From assembly GCA_948146395.1 (NCBI GenBank), contig OX411557.1, positions 38,140,689 through 38,204,688 of the forward strand: a stretch of DNA of 64,000 nt, in the 5' to 3' direction. The notes beneath the pieces are model-generated. The model was given only the letters and a program-made list of their open reading frames with translations, did no database searches and had not been told where the DNA came from. Within the stretch, counting starts at the first letter, position 1. Each line of letters begins with the position of its first letter. The DNA comes from Fragum whitleyi. Its lineage: Eukaryota > Mollusca > Bivalvia > Cardiida > Cardiidae. Position numbers and translations under genes: made by a program. Of this stretch, positions 10,201-20,500 are shown one piece after another.

Positions 10201-12586
10201 GAGTTTTACGCTGCTTTCAACATTTTTTTCAGTTATATCGCGGTAGCTTGAGTGCCTTACAATGGATTCCTGGTATTTCTCTCACCAGTACAACCGTCAC
10301 ATCCTTTCCTAGCCTCCAGCTGCTTTCTCACACAGTTCTACGATTATCAACCCATTTGGTAAGAGACTAATAGTCGGATAGAATGAGTACTGCCGTCGGG
10401 GATCGAACCCGGGGCCTCTGGATTGACAGTTCGACTTTTTCACTTTTTAAGTTTCGTTATTGTTTACAAAGTTGGAGAAACTCTTGCTTGTAAAATCAAT
10501 TGCATATTTAGATATGGCTTTTTAGAAAAGTGGCATTAAATTCAATTTCGATAAAGTTTTGTATAAGGTGGACACCTGGTCAGCACATATGGTGTTGAGT
10601 TTTGGTCTCCTAAAAGTTCTTTTCTAGTAAGTGATATTCGCTTATATGACATTTGACTAGGGACTCCCTACCTTTTCCATGCAGAATTCTGAGTTTACAT
10701 ACATACAGACTACACCAACGTTAGAAAGCGCTACCTTGTTTGGTTAGTACTGTCAGATCAGACAGCGCGATGGCCTTCTTCAATATTTCTTTATACTTAA
10801 TAGAGGACGCGCTGGCGGAAACATCAGATTTTAATTGGACCGTGAATGCTAATTTAATTTCGTTGAAAGCTTTCCTCGCACGGGTCTTTTTTGCCCAGTT
10901 ACGAATTTTGAAGGCCAAACTACGTTGTTGCATAGTGTACAATTGTCACTCAGGTGTAAATTTATTGCAGGTTAGGGCACAAAAATTGAACTGAAAGCGT
11001 ATTATAAAAACACTCAGTATTTCAATATTTCGGCAAAAATTGCTTTATTCCAGAAAAAAAAAAAACAATTTCTGCCTAAATATTGAATTACTGAGTGTTT
11101 TATTTAATTCTTATTCTATTCTATTCGGAATAATTTTGTGATATTGAACTTAAAGCGATTCAAGAATAAGTAATCATCAACTGTAGGATGTACAAGCAAA
11201 TCACTCAAAACCAAAAATCTTTACTATCCGAAAATCAGTGAGTTTCATGTGCTTTATTTGGGTATAATTTGCAAAAAAATGCACCGTTTTGTCATCCTGA
11301 ACGCACGTGTAGGTTTTCGGATAAACGAAAATAAAGAAAACCAGTAAAAGTGTGCAAGTGCAGATTTGCATTACGTGCTATTTGCACACGTTATGAAGAT
11401 GAAAAAAAAAATGCTACACACTATTTTTGACATTGTGCAAAATCGGTTAAAACTGATTGAACTTGAGAGAATATTCAAGATTACACAAAAAGTTTGTTCA
11501 AGAATACACGAAAAGTTTGTCATGAGAGTCTTACGCAACATCATTTTATCTTACTTTTGCAAGAAATCTTCTAACTAAGTTTAGAAGTAAGGTAGGCGGT
11601 TTATAAACTACAGCATTTCAGGAAGATACAAACCACTGTCTTACCCTATATTTTCATGTTTCTTCTAGAGTTATGAAAGTTGATTACTCATGATTATTAA
11701 AATGTTAAATCCCTGAGTGACATCGTCAATTGAGGACAATCAATCAAGGGGTCCAAATACTAAAAAAAAATAAGCTTTAGCTAGGAGCTTTGGATCGCCC
11801 GCTGGTGTTTGTTATTGCCACAGACATGGCTAGATCATTTACCAACGGAGTATACTTAATATAAAGCTACTGTCACATATACGCTCCGACGCTTCAGCGA
11901 TGCTTCGCGGACGACTTTCGGACGAATCTGTAAAAGCCGTAGACTAGTCGCCGACTAGTCGGTGCATCAGTCAATTCAAAGGTGGATTTTTAATGAGCGA
12001 GCGCTTTAAGAAAGTTTGCCCCGAAATATTAACATTTTGTCTCATTTACGGATTTTTCTTGGCGAATTTATGAATTCGCTAACCGATGTGCTTTTTCAAA
12101 TGAATATTTGAATGAAGTAACCCTTAATGCTGTTCTATATTGGAGTAAAACGATTTTTTATTGAAAAAATGTGACCCGTCACGCGAAAACGGATCATCTG
12201 GGTAGTGCGTCAAGGCCCGATCCTAGTCAGACTGCGCGGACTGTTTGTCCATTTTCTGAATCTAGAATGATCAATATAATCTCCCCGTGAAGGCGAAGCG
12301 ATGTGCTTTTTCAAATGAATATTTGAATGAAGTAACCCTTAATGATGTTCTACATTGGGCTGAGTGAACAACAGCCACTATATATTCAAAATTATAGCAT
12401 TATTGTTTACGAAATGAAAGATTAAATAGCCACAAAAGCAAACAATGATTTTACTTCTTTGATTTAAAAGCGGATAAAATGTGAACATTTGCGGACAAAA
12501 TCTTTTAGAGCGTCCACTAAAAGAAACTCACCTCCGCAGAAAAACGACCCCAAGACCAAGAAGGTGGTCAGCAAACCTCTATACAT
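1100..12586 (-). CDS. LAMP: LAMP-family lysosomal membrane glycoprotein, 3' end outside window
   Basis: Lysosome-associated membrane proteins are type I glycoproteins coating the lysosomal lumen side, with two disulfide-bonded luminal domains joined by a mucin-like hinge, one TM segment and a short GYxx tail. Exons in transcript order are 12586-12532, 9819-9716, 8377-8185, 7227-7048, 3482-2947, 2191-1924 and 1282-1100. All phases match, giving 1519 coding nt (about 506 residues). Residues 1-18 are a signal peptide. Residues ~19-181 form the first LAMP domain, with Cys in DPC, GGC, YLC and VEEC. Residues ~190-330 are the hinge, and ~345 onward is the second domain (TTKC, GSC, YLC visible). The fourth Cys, TM helix and lysosomal sorting tail must lie left of base 1. 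The hinge (about 196-309) contains 25 His in 114 residues with Ser, Thr and Pro, unlike typical Pro/Ser/Thr hinges. It lies downstream of SLC23 on the same strand with its own presumed promoter. Confidence 0.92.
1924..2191 (-). CDS. LAMP: LAMP exon 6 (residues 357-446)
   Basis: Encodes NKSAIFSVGDINFVKGSCGN, then TIDVLYVTFYNNWQMNITV, an acidic loop, HIYLMYMYNTT and DPKF. GSCG is the second Cys of LAMP domain 2. Acceptor AATTTCAG, donor TTCG|GTATTA (weak but phase-correct). Confidence 0.9.
2503..2932 (+). mobile_element. Family B MITE (~430 bp)
   Basis: TTATAATATGACCTACGTCG to CACTCATTCAATATCCTC. A subterminal hairpin pairs AACAGATAAAAACTCGG with CCTCGTTTTTATCTGTT at 2828-2868. It ends about 14 bp from the LAMP exon 5 donor. 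Confidence 0.85.
2947..3482 (-). CDS. LAMP: LAMP exon 5: VEEC, His-rich mucin hinge, start of domain 2
   Basis: After VEECPQDMTPSRKSS comes a low-complexity hinge of STH, PSSH, STPSS and KSSH blocks, then PAPIPDD. TTKCMKVIGEFQLNISYPSS follows and starts LAMP domain 2. The hinge DNA is an imperfect minisatellite, with in-frame 9-21-nt units. No stop or frameshift interrupts about 110 codons, so the composition is maintained. Donor ATG|GTACGT; a family B MITE begins about 14 nt into the intron. Confidence 0.92.
3483..4563. other. LAMP intron 4, left part, no feature seen
   Basis: AT-rich intron between exon 5 and the Tigger-type element. Short A-runs (3630-3650) only. Confidence 0.6.
4566..5480. 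mobile_element. Tigger/pogo-type DNA transposon, internal-deletion derivative (915 bp)
   Basis: Terminal inverted repeats start CAGTCGAATCTGTGT on the left and CAGTCAAATCTGTGT on the right (read inward). They are flanked by TA on both sides (4564-4565, 5481-5482), the pogo/Tc1 target duplication. Subterminal GCTGTACACAG/GCGGCCAA-type repeats recur. Only a pogo-type HTH reading frame remains, with no DDE domain. It lies in LAMP intron 4. Confidence 0.85.
4743..5024 (-). pseudogene. Tigger/pogo transposase N-terminal HTH fragment
   Basis: About 70 conserved residues: KRKFLSLEDRVKVICMLKSG, then IANECGVGRTQVQTVAKRK and REILDEYE, a CENP-B/pogo N-terminal (psq-like) helix-turn-helix. This domain binds the element's TIRs. 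After EYE the frame runs into unrelated sequence and ends, so the DDE catalytic core is missing. Confidence 0.8.
5483..7047. other. LAMP intron 4, right part, no gene seen
   Basis: Poly-C/poly-A tract at 5631-5660, A-run at 6386-6402, otherwise unremarkable AT-rich DNA. Confidence 0.6.
7048..7227 (-). CDS. LAMP: LAMP exon 4 (residues 118-178)
   Basis: Encodes NVRNIVSFPTCSVGKAYLCK, then TKVHVG and GVNSILIQGFGVMGQKYSK. GKAYLCK aligns with the conserved GxxYxC of LAMP domains, and the IQGFGV block with the xVQAFxV strand. The last codon joins exon 5 to give VEEC, the fourth Cys. Confidence 0.9.
7314..7478 (-). mobile_element. Family A MITE, partial
   Basis: ACCATCGTGAAATTGACATT then CATTCCAAACACTCACTCAA and ACGCTCAAACCCAGTGGAAA. 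One end of family A, cut off where a family H palindrome begins. It lies ~85 bp upstream of LAMP exon 4. Confidence 0.75.
7478..8095. mobile_element. Family H large palindrome (~615 bp)
   Basis: Each half contains an inner hairpin (GGAGAATTGATAATTGTCGA / ACAGTTATCAATTCTCACAA), then TACACTAAGTACGTATTATA and TATCTTATAACTATACAA. The halves face each other. No coding. LAMP intron 3. Confidence 0.78.
8185..8377 (-). CDS. LAMP: LAMP exon 3 (residues 54-118)
   Basis: Encodes IATNFSFDDVDITEGGCDLP, then GKGFEIVFYNNSGTADVQMN and EVFKHNLT. GGC is the second domain-1 Cys, and N-glycosylation sequons occur (NFS, NNS, NLT). Acceptor TTTTTAG, donor ACAG|GTTCGT. Confidence 0.88.
8461..8542 (+). mobile_element. 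SINE-1 3' fragment
   Basis: CCATTGTTAGG, GCCACCGCGATATAACTGAA, then AACCCAATTCAAACAAACAA. 3' body and tail only, about 85 bp upstream of LAMP exon 3. Confidence 0.75.
9060..9345 (+). mobile_element. Family A MITE, partial
   Basis: AGGTAATGGACGAAATAAGC, GATATCTTATTACCTCCCTT and GAATGGTCTTAGTGAGTGTT. It has the central hairpin and one arm but no terminal repeat. It is in LAMP intron 2. Confidence 0.65.
9401..9680. mobile_element. 280-bp TA-flanked MITE with Tigger-like ends
   Basis: Ends read inward as CAGTCGATATTGCTCGATCG and CAGTAAAACTTGTGTTAAGC, each next to TA. Repeated AAGCGAC motifs occur inside (CATTAAGCGACC, TATTAAGCGACT, CGCTTAAC). It holds an internal ATCTTTTGGTGTT ... AACACCAAAAGAT inverted repeat. 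No coding capacity. It lies ~35 bp from LAMP exon 2. Confidence 0.65.
9716..9819 (-). CDS. LAMP: LAMP exon 2 (residues 19-53)
   Basis: Encodes SSIKHIRWGVDPCILIDIDA then EWIDRNGKVT, carrying the first Cys of LAMP domain 1 in the usual C-[IL]-x position. Acceptor TTTTCAG, donor ACG|GTAAAA. Confidence 0.85.
10192..10433 (-). mobile_element. SINE-1 copy
   Basis: Complement of GGCGTTAAAC (GTTTTACGCTGCTTTCAAC), GATATAAC body, and head (GGGGATCGAACCCGGGGCC). It lacks a clear A-tail. LAMP intron 1. Confidence 0.8.
10721..10942 (-). other. Unrecognised 70-codon open frame
   Basis: MQQRSLAFKIRNWAKKTRAR, AFNEIKLAFTVQLKSD, then KYKEILKKAIALSDLTVL. It is less AT-rich than its surroundings and looks protein-like, but I recognise no family. 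It lies in LAMP intron 1, in no LAMP phase. It may be a fragment of a decayed mobile element. Confidence 0.2.
11248..11320. mobile_element. Family F element, half copy
   Basis: GTGCTTTATTTGGGTATAAT, GCACCGTTTTGTCATCCTGA and ACGCACG. Only one arm remains. LAMP intron 1. Confidence 0.65.
12085..12358 (+). repeat. 59-bp direct repeat flanking a family D MITE
   Basis: GATGTGCTTTTTCAAATGAA ... ACATTGG occurs at 12085-12143 and again at 12300-12358 with three or so mismatches. The family D half-element lies between them. Much too long for a target duplication. LAMP upstream/5' end region. Confidence 0.85.
12168..12298 (+). mobile_element. Family D MITE, left half
   Basis: TGTGACCCGTCACGCGAAAA, GATCCTAGTCAGACTGCGCG and TTTTCTGAATCTAGAATGAT. 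The right end is lost. It is bracketed by a 59-bp direct repeat (12085-12143, 12300-12358). Confidence 0.75.
12532..12586 (-). CDS. LAMP: LAMP exon 1: signal peptide
   Basis: ATG followed by YRGLLTTFLVLGSFFCG, a short basic n-region and hydrophobic core typical of a signal peptide. Donor GGAG|GTGAGT is strong. Its phase (1) fits exon 2. Confidence 0.85.
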
Positions 12587-12937
12587 TCTTTTATTATCAA
12601 ACAATAATCTTTTTGAACAATGTTTCTCTGTATTTAGGAAAACGTTCAGGGCAAATAAAACGAAGTTTCGCTCTGGTTATAATTGAACAAATCCTCTGAA
12701 TTGATATAAGATATGAAGAACGCAAAATCAATTCCAAGATACACAAATTCTCATGAATTCACATTTTAATTTCAGCAAATAAACATCCTAATTTCATTCA
12801 AGTTTAGATTGACTAACTTTGTTATCTGCACTTAATTATCATTTCTTTATCAATTGGACGTTAATCATTAATAGCAGTGCATATTTTGATAAAATGATGA
12901 GATACGCATAAAGAGGTCTTCTTATTACTCTATACAT

Positions 12938-13355
12938 AGAGGATATAGAATGAGTGGTCATCGAATACCGAATTTATTAAACGAGTCATCTATAAACAGA
13001 TAAAAACGAGGCTACGCCGAGTTTTTATTTGTTTTAGATGATGAGTTTAATAAATTCGGTATTTTATGAGCACAAATTTTATATTTTATTTATAATATGA
13101 CCCAAACTTTTGTGTTAAGTGGACAAAATCCCAGAATTTATCGATTATTTTTTTTTCGCGTAAAATACATGTATAACGCCGTGTAAAAAATTCCGCCATC
13201 TCTTCCATTATGACGTCACACTCACCGCAACAAGATAGCGCTGTCTTACGATCTGAGCTCATTTGCATACTTATTTCACTAGTGTAATAACACCCGTGTA
13301 ATACCAAAAATATTCAACGGGGGTATTTCACTCCCGTGATGTAAGTGATATAATA
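12938..13355 (-). mobile_element. Family B MITE
   Basis: GAGGATATAGAATGAGTGGT, the AACAGATAAAAACGAGG hairpin, and GGTATTTCACTCCCGTGATG. Inverted relative to 2503-2932; about 350 bp upstream of the LAMP start codon. Confidence 0.85.
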
Positions 13356-13761
13356 AAAGAAAATACTCAAAAAAGAGATGGTTCAAACAGAGGTCACTGA
13401 AGTCGACTTTTTTAAACGAACCAATGAAAGCATTACGATTTCAAATCGGGAGGTCGATGCTCTACCAACTGTGATATAACAGCGGCCACATGTTACCTTG
13501 AAAAGGCATGACTAGTTTTAATGAATCGAAAAATGATGAAGAAAGGGGGAGGGGAAAACACGCATGCAAAATGAGTTCAACCAATCTAACCAAACATCTA
13601 CCATATAATAAATATACAAGCAACACAAAATCTTAAAAGAAATCATTTTACCAAGCAGTATAGAGAATTTAATGTTGGTTGGCCACATGTTTTTTAGTGT
13701 TTTTTTTCTTCACGTTTACTACAATAACCTTCTTCAAGGCGTTTTGTGGCCTCATGATAAC

Positions 13762-14206
13762 AGGTTACAGTTAACAACATCGTGAAATTGACATGGTGAA
13801 TGATTTTGAATGATTTAGGAATGAAATTGAATGAGTGTGTGGAGCGAGTATTGAGTGAATTTAATGGGAGGTAATCCTATATCGCAAATTTTGTTCAGGA
13901 CGAACAAAATTTGCGATATTGATCACCTCCCCTTGATAAAAAAATACAAACAAGTTTTATACATAGCTTCCTGTTTCTTCAAGAACCAATAAGACGCTTT
14001 CAATTTGAATTATGTCAGCGAAATCGCGATTTTTCTCAATCAAAATTAAATTTGAATGCCGTTGTTGATTCTATATTTTTCACTGGGTTTGAGCGTTTTT
14101 GAATGGTTTGAGTGAGTGTTTGGAATGAGTGAATGGAGCGCTGAGTGAGCGATTTAGAATGGTTTTGATTAAGCTGAATGTTAATTTCACGATATTACTA
14201 ACAGTA
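13762..14206 (+). mobile_element. Family A MITE, full length (~445 bp)
   Basis: Ends read TTACAGTTAACAACATCGTG and, inverted, ACTGTTAGTAATATCGTGAA, followed by AATTGACA or AATTAACA. The central hairpin is GGGAGGTAATCC ... AAATTTTGTTC/GAACAAAATTT ... CACCTCCC. No coding frame. It lies just 3' of SLC23, between SLC23 and LAMP. Confidence 0.9.
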
Positions 14207-14308
14207 GTAAATAAGCTTAAATAGTTATATTTTTACTGCAAATGAATAGGTGCATTCCATAATTTTTTACTACAATGTATATGAATTTAACATTTTACAA
14301 TGTAAACA

Positions 14309-14314
14309 TTTATT
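14309..14314 (-). promoter_or_regulatory. Candidate polyadenylation signal of SLC23
   Basis: AATAAA on the minus strand about 95 nt downstream of the SLC23 stop codon, and about 100 nt before a family A MITE. It is the first canonical hexamer I found after the stop; use is inferred. Confidence 0.5.
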
Positions 14315-14407
14315 ATCAGTTTGTTTTCACAGAAAATAATTGAAGCATTCAATGAATTTTTATCTAAAATTTAATCCGCAATCTCCGAGATATGTCACTT
14401 CTATTAA

Positions 14408-14595
14408 TTAAAGATGTGTGTTCTCAACGTCTTGGCTTATCTTTCGTCTCGATCCATTCGATAAGATTGGTATGTATCGTAGAATTGAGTTATTTATGCT
14501 TTGTTGAAAGAACGGAATGTCGTAAGCATCAACGTCCGCCGACTCGTCATCACCGGCTCTGTGCCAGGACAGTAAACCCCGCTCTTCTTTTGTAC
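14408..14595 (-). CDS. SLC23A: SLC23 exon 13 (residues 534-595 and stop)
   Basis: Encodes [20 protein letters not shown], then DAYDIPF, then RYIPIL and a basic C-terminus ending ENTHL with TAA at 14408-14410. EERGL, YD-[IL]-PF and YxPI match SLC23 C-terminal tails. Confidence 0.93.
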
Positions 14596-17500
14596 CTGTA
14601 ATTTATATACAAGTGCAAGAATATCATTTTTTAAACAAAAATATGTTTGTAATTTGGTTTAACGTCACTTTCAACATTATTGCAGTTATATCGCGGCGGG
14701 TGGTTCACTTACCCAAGTTTTTTCTGTCGTTCCTCACTCTAATACAACCACAACATTTTATCCGAGCCACTAGCTGCTCAAACCACTTAGGCGTATTACT
14801 TATCATACGCCCATTGTTTGGACCTTTGTTTATGTCCAAGGGCGTAACTCCCATTACGCAATTTACGCAAGAGGGTAAAAGAAATAATCATCTGTTGAAA
14901 AATATCGTTGATGAATGATCATAACATCGAAACTACAGCTTATTTAAGCTGTAGTTACGACGTTTTGATTATTCACCAACACTCAGATCATAAAAAAGGA
15001 AGCGGGCGGAGACATTCATCTTTTGTCACAGTCCAAATATCGCCTTTATCCTATATATTTTCTGGTTGTCGCGTTCTGATTGTGTATAAATTTCAAAGTC
15101 CTCGATACGCCTATGATGTCGATTAAAAAACAAGCAAACAATGAAGAGAAATTATTCGAGAGCGTGATATCAGTTCCAACGAATTGTGATTTTTTTTAAT
15201 TGAGATCTCATGTACACATGCATGATAGTTTTTTAATTCACACCAATTTGTTGTAACCGTTGTGATTTTTCACTAAATCACAGGGTCTGGAAGTCAGACG
15301 ATGGTCTAGTGAAAAGATGTGACCCGTAACGCGAAAAAGGACCATCTGAGTAATGCGTATAATATATAATATAATATATAATAATCTTTATTTATAGTAG
15401 GGGGTTTGTACGAGGTACAGTTAACAATTAACATAAGCTATGTATGGCGTTTAACCGACTTTTTACTCATTCTTGATGTTGTCAATTTTGCGTGAGAATT
15501 TCGAGAGGCAGTGGAATCCTTTTTTTTTGTGGAAGGGTTTTCATCCACTGCTACCCATTTACAGCTGGGTGGACTGAGGCAATGACTATTAAGTTTCTTG
15601 CCCACGGAAACACCTCGCTGTCACCAGGACTCGAACTCCTGACCTTCGGATCAGAAGACCGACGCTCTAACCACTGAGCTATCGAGGCAGTCAATTAACA
15701 GTGCGTAATGGCCCGACCCTAGCCAGACTGCACGGACTCGATCTTTTTCGCACTTTGTCCATTTCTGGATCTAGCATGATCAATATATCTTTCCGTGAAG
15801 GAATTATTGAAATCCAACATCTGGTTGACCTGTACTATAACCAGTCTATTTTTCAAGTATTTATTTTATGGATTTTCCAGATGGTCTCTAGTCGCGTGAC
15901 GGGTCACAAATATAAATGTGTATTAGAAAGTTTTCGAAAATTACAGATCCACAAGTTTAAATGAATGATCAAATGTCAATTTTGTCTCTACCTATATGGA
16001 TGAAATTAACCTTTGATAACCCACCCAAACGTGTGTATCTATACCATTATCATTATCATAATTATCGACTTGAGAACTGATACGTTTTGATATTGTGAAG
16101 GACTTCTTATACCTCGTAACTCCTACTCATTTAAACAACAGCTACGAGGTCTGGGTCGGATAGCTATGTTATGGAACGTCGTAACTGTCTTATACAGCTG
16201 TCCCATTATTTTTGGATGTAATGTAACTATATTATCTTTTCATAACATACATGTGTGCGAAACAAAACTATGGAACGCCGTGACTGTCTTATACAATTTT
16301 TCGTTTGGGTATGAAATATTCTTATTTTTCATGGAATTGAACACTAAATTAATGGATTCGAATTTATTTGTACGAACCCAGGGTACATTATATTTCTGTG
16401 TATTTTGAATTTTATTTTCGCCCATTTTACGAATTTCTGGATCATCCCTCGTACATTCAACCGCAAAATAACGTATTAGATTAAAATCAAATAAATAACC
16501 TTTTAATTCAATACGATACTATGTACACTCATATACATACTTCCGTCAGAAATTTAAAGTACCCTGGATTAATACAAATAATTTCGAATCCATTGATTGC
16601 GTGATCAATTTCGTGTAAAATAATGATTAATCCACCCCGAAAGGAAAAAAAAATGTCCAAGACAGTCACCGTGTTCAATATCTACAGAAGAATTATTTTG
16701 TTATGGATTCAAGAAACAAAAAAATTAGGAATAATATAGACCCGCAAGTTAAAGTGAGTGATCAAAGGTCAATTTTGTCAAAACAGGTAAAGACAAAATT
16801 GACCTTTGATCACTCACTTAAACTTGTGGATCTATACCTGGAATCGTGTTATCCAAAACAAACCCGACTATTCCTCCTATAAACATGTTGGTAGAACAAA
16901 TCACTGTGAATATTTGGTCCAGTTCTGATACTCCTGCGAAAAAAAAAAAACTATATTAGTTTAAACAATTATGATGGTGCTCCGTGATATACTTATTTGA
17001 CCCGAATATGACCTCTGCGAAATAATGCTTGAATAACAATTACCGACATATTTTATCAATAAAAGAAAAACATATATTACTTTCAATACCGTTTGTTATT
17101 TATTCCTATGAAAGCACGCGTAAAGCCGAGAAGGAATAAGGAGATTTTATTCATCTAAATAGTAGAGTTCAGATTCAGGTCAATAGGTAAAAAGTGACTC
17201 GTCAGCCAAATGCGTAGTGCGTTAACTGTTGATTGCAGCCAGAGTGCACGGACTGCGCAGCGTTTCTTGGTTCGAAACGTTTAATAATTTGCTGCCTTTC
17301 TTTAATGTAGAATACTTATTCTACCTTCCCGTGTTTTTTTTTAAATGTTCTCTCTGGCTGACCTGCGCTCGAAAGTATATCTTTTTTTTATTTTTTGGTG
17401 TTTACATATGGACCTTTTTTTAAATTACAAACGAAATGGCGGACTAACATTGGCTGAAAATTTTGAATAACAAGAGCCATGTTGGACATGGACATAAGTC

Positions 17501-20500
17501 CCCTACCGGCTTTGTTTGTCTCAATGTTTTCCCACGCCAATTCTATCAGGGACGTCAAAACCAGGTCTTGTTTTGGAAAGGGTTAAACAAGACTTACATG
17601 AGTTGTTGTCTCTGCTGTGCCCACTATACAATTCATGCAAGCAATAGACAGATGCAAGAAATAGTATCAATAACAGTTACCTTGTCTGATCCAAGATGTT
17701 TTTCTTCAGTCTTGTTGGTAAGAAATGAGAACTTTCACTGGAGGTGATTAATACTGCTGCATCACCACCCTGACTAACATGGCTTATATTTTTTTTTACA
17801 TTTTAAAACAGGTTTCATCAAGTTAGCTTGCTTAGTTATTAAGTTATTGCAGGATCCATTTTTTGCCATATTTTCACTATTTCCGTTACCATAGCAACCG
17901 CACTTTTTGTCAAAGAACAAAGATAAAATGATGTGCATAATCTACACATTGCCATCTAGTCATATACCAAGTCTCATCAAATTAGCTTGCTTACTTATTA
18001 ACTTATCGCAGGATCCAATATTTTTTGCCATATTCTCACTATTTCCGTAACCATAGCAACAACAATTTTAGTCTAAAAACAAAAGTAAAATGATGTGCAT
18101 AATTTACACATTGCCATATAGTCATATACCAAGTCTCATCAAACTAGCTTGCTTAGTTATTATCTTATCGCAGGATCCCATTTTTGGCCATATTTTCACT
18201 ATTTCTGTAACCATAGCAACCTCAATTTAAGTCGAAAAACAAAAATAAAATGATGTGCATAATCTACACATTGCCATCTAGTCATTTACCAACTTTCATC
18301 AAAAACGCTTGCTTAGTTATTAAGTTATCGCGGGATCAAGATTTGAGCGGACAGACGGACGGACAGACAGACGGACGGACAGACGGAGGGCAAACCTATA
18401 GTCCCCTCCGGTGTGAACACCGGTAGGGGACTAATAAACGATAACTTAATGTAGATCTACGATTTGATTTGAAAATATGAATTAAAAAAACACAATGAAC
18501 AGATGAATTGATTGTGTCACGTCCTTTGAAATACAAATTTCGCTACATCATGTATACGTACATAAGGTATGTACAAGTAGTGATTCGGAAGGCTTATAAG
18601 TGCATAAGACTATTTAAAATCCTTATTTGAGATGTGACTACTCTTTTTGTTTTCATCTTTTTCTTCATTACGATATTTTCATTCATTTCGACTGCTTTCT
18701 GTGTCTAAAAGCAACGTAATAATCATTAGAAAAATAACATAGATGTTGACGGTAAAATTGTTCTATTTCCTATGAAAGTATATAAAAAATTATATACCCA
18801 CCTGTATCTATTTTTCCAAATTTACTCATCCAGAAAGGAAAACTAAGCCCGAAGAAAAACGAAGTGCCAACAATAAATGAGGTTCTTGAGTTGGAGAGAT
18901 TCACGTGCTGCAAGTTTGAGAGGCCGACTGTCACGATCATACCTAGAAATAAAGCAATTTATAATATGACCTACGTTGCCGAAGTGAAATAACCCCGTTG
19001 AGTATTTTTGATATTACACGGGTGTTATTACACTAGTGGAATAACTATGCAAATTAGCTCAGAGCGAATAGCAACGCTATCTTGTAACGCGAAATGACGT
19101 CATAATGTATATTTTGTGGCGTCATTTTTAAACGGCGTTACAAGTTCCGCGGAAAATTGAAACGTTGAATTTCAAGAATTTTGACGATTTTTCGCTTAAA
19201 TTCGGGTCATATTATAAACAGAATATAAAATTTGTGCTCATAAAATACAGACTTTATCAAACTCGTCATCTAAAACAGATAAAAACTCGGCGCAGCCTCG
19301 TTTTTATCTGTTTATAGATGACTCGTTTAATAAATTCAGCATTCCATGACCACTCATTCAATATCCCCTATTTACTGTTCGTAAAATATTTATAAATGTG
19401 ATCTATTTCCTAGGTAAACCTGCCTTAATGTTTACTGCTCACAAGTAAAATTCAACTGTCTTGCCTATACTATACAAAACAAACAATTTAAGACTCATAA
19501 ACGCAAAAAAAGTCATCGGTAAATCTATTGTGCATCAAAATCTAAAAAAAAGGCTGCAAAAATATTGAAGAAAGCATTTTGAAAAAGGGAGAAATTGCTT
19601 AAAAACAAGCAATTTCTCTTATTTTCCTTAACGTTTTTCCTTTTTGTTGCCTACACTTCATAGAAATCCGGTTTGTGTAAATTTGATAACACGAACAGGT
19701 ACATAGGAACCATTTTGTCTGGAACAAAACATATTTTTTTTATTGTTAGAGAATTAATTAATTTTGTATTCTCAAGAATTGGAGTTTAAGTCTATTTTTC
19801 TATCTTTTTATCATCTATGCAGGCTTTCCTAGATAGCCGATTATATAGTTCTAAGTTGGCGCTAAGAACATCTGATAACTCTGCGTACGGTTAATCCCAC
19901 ACAAAAAGGACTAAATTGCACGAAACCGAAAATATTAAAATGACCACGGCTCGTCATAACTATTGTATAGTTTGAGTTTACATCTATGCAACATTTCTTT
20001 TTAAAGTAACTTTGTACAAATATGTACTTGCTTAAAAATACATTTCATCTTAGCTCAACGAAGTAAATATGTGCTTTTTGATGCCGAGGATTTGTAATTT
20101 TAAGGTAGTGAAACCGTAATAGTTCCGCAACATTTCGGAACTCATGATCTTTCACAATGTAGACCGAGGTTTCCTAATGAAAATCATTAGGAAACCTTCG
20201 TCAACATTGTTAAAGTTTATTACTTCCAAAACGTTGGGGAACTATTACGGGTCTTCTACCTTAAACCTGAATTAGTTTGTACAAACTTACGTGGCATACT
20301 CTCCAGCATCGAAAAAAGACTAGTAATATGATAAATATTTTACTTATTAATGGCTATGACCAAAATGAAGATAATTGCATACAATACAATTTAGATTCTT
20401 ACAATTATACTAAAAATAAATAAAATTAACTAGAGCTGTTGCAAAGTGGACTAATACCACAACCAGCGCTTGTCCAAGAAGAAGTCACATCAGTGCAAGG

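Larger units (their letters stand above)
17466..18434 (+). mobile_element. Pearl/HINE-like (Helitron-type non-autonomous) element
   Basis: 5' part starts AACAAGAGCCATGTTGGACA and contains AAGTCCCCTACCGGC. About 3.4 tandem units of ~160 bp follow (starts at about 17815, 17974, 18136 and 18296), then a GGACAGAC-type tetranucleotide tract. It closes with a perfect-looking 3' hairpin at 18400-18432 followed by AATAAACG. Core tandem repeats plus an ACGG-type microsatellite plus a 3' hairpin is the layout of 'pearl' elements and Helitron-like HINEs of bivalves. It lies in SLC23 intron 11. Confidence 0.75.

Noticed and set aside
15600..15697. tRNA gene on the minus strand
   Set aside because: Head of SINE-4; continues into a conserved body and an (ATA)n tail inside a MITE.
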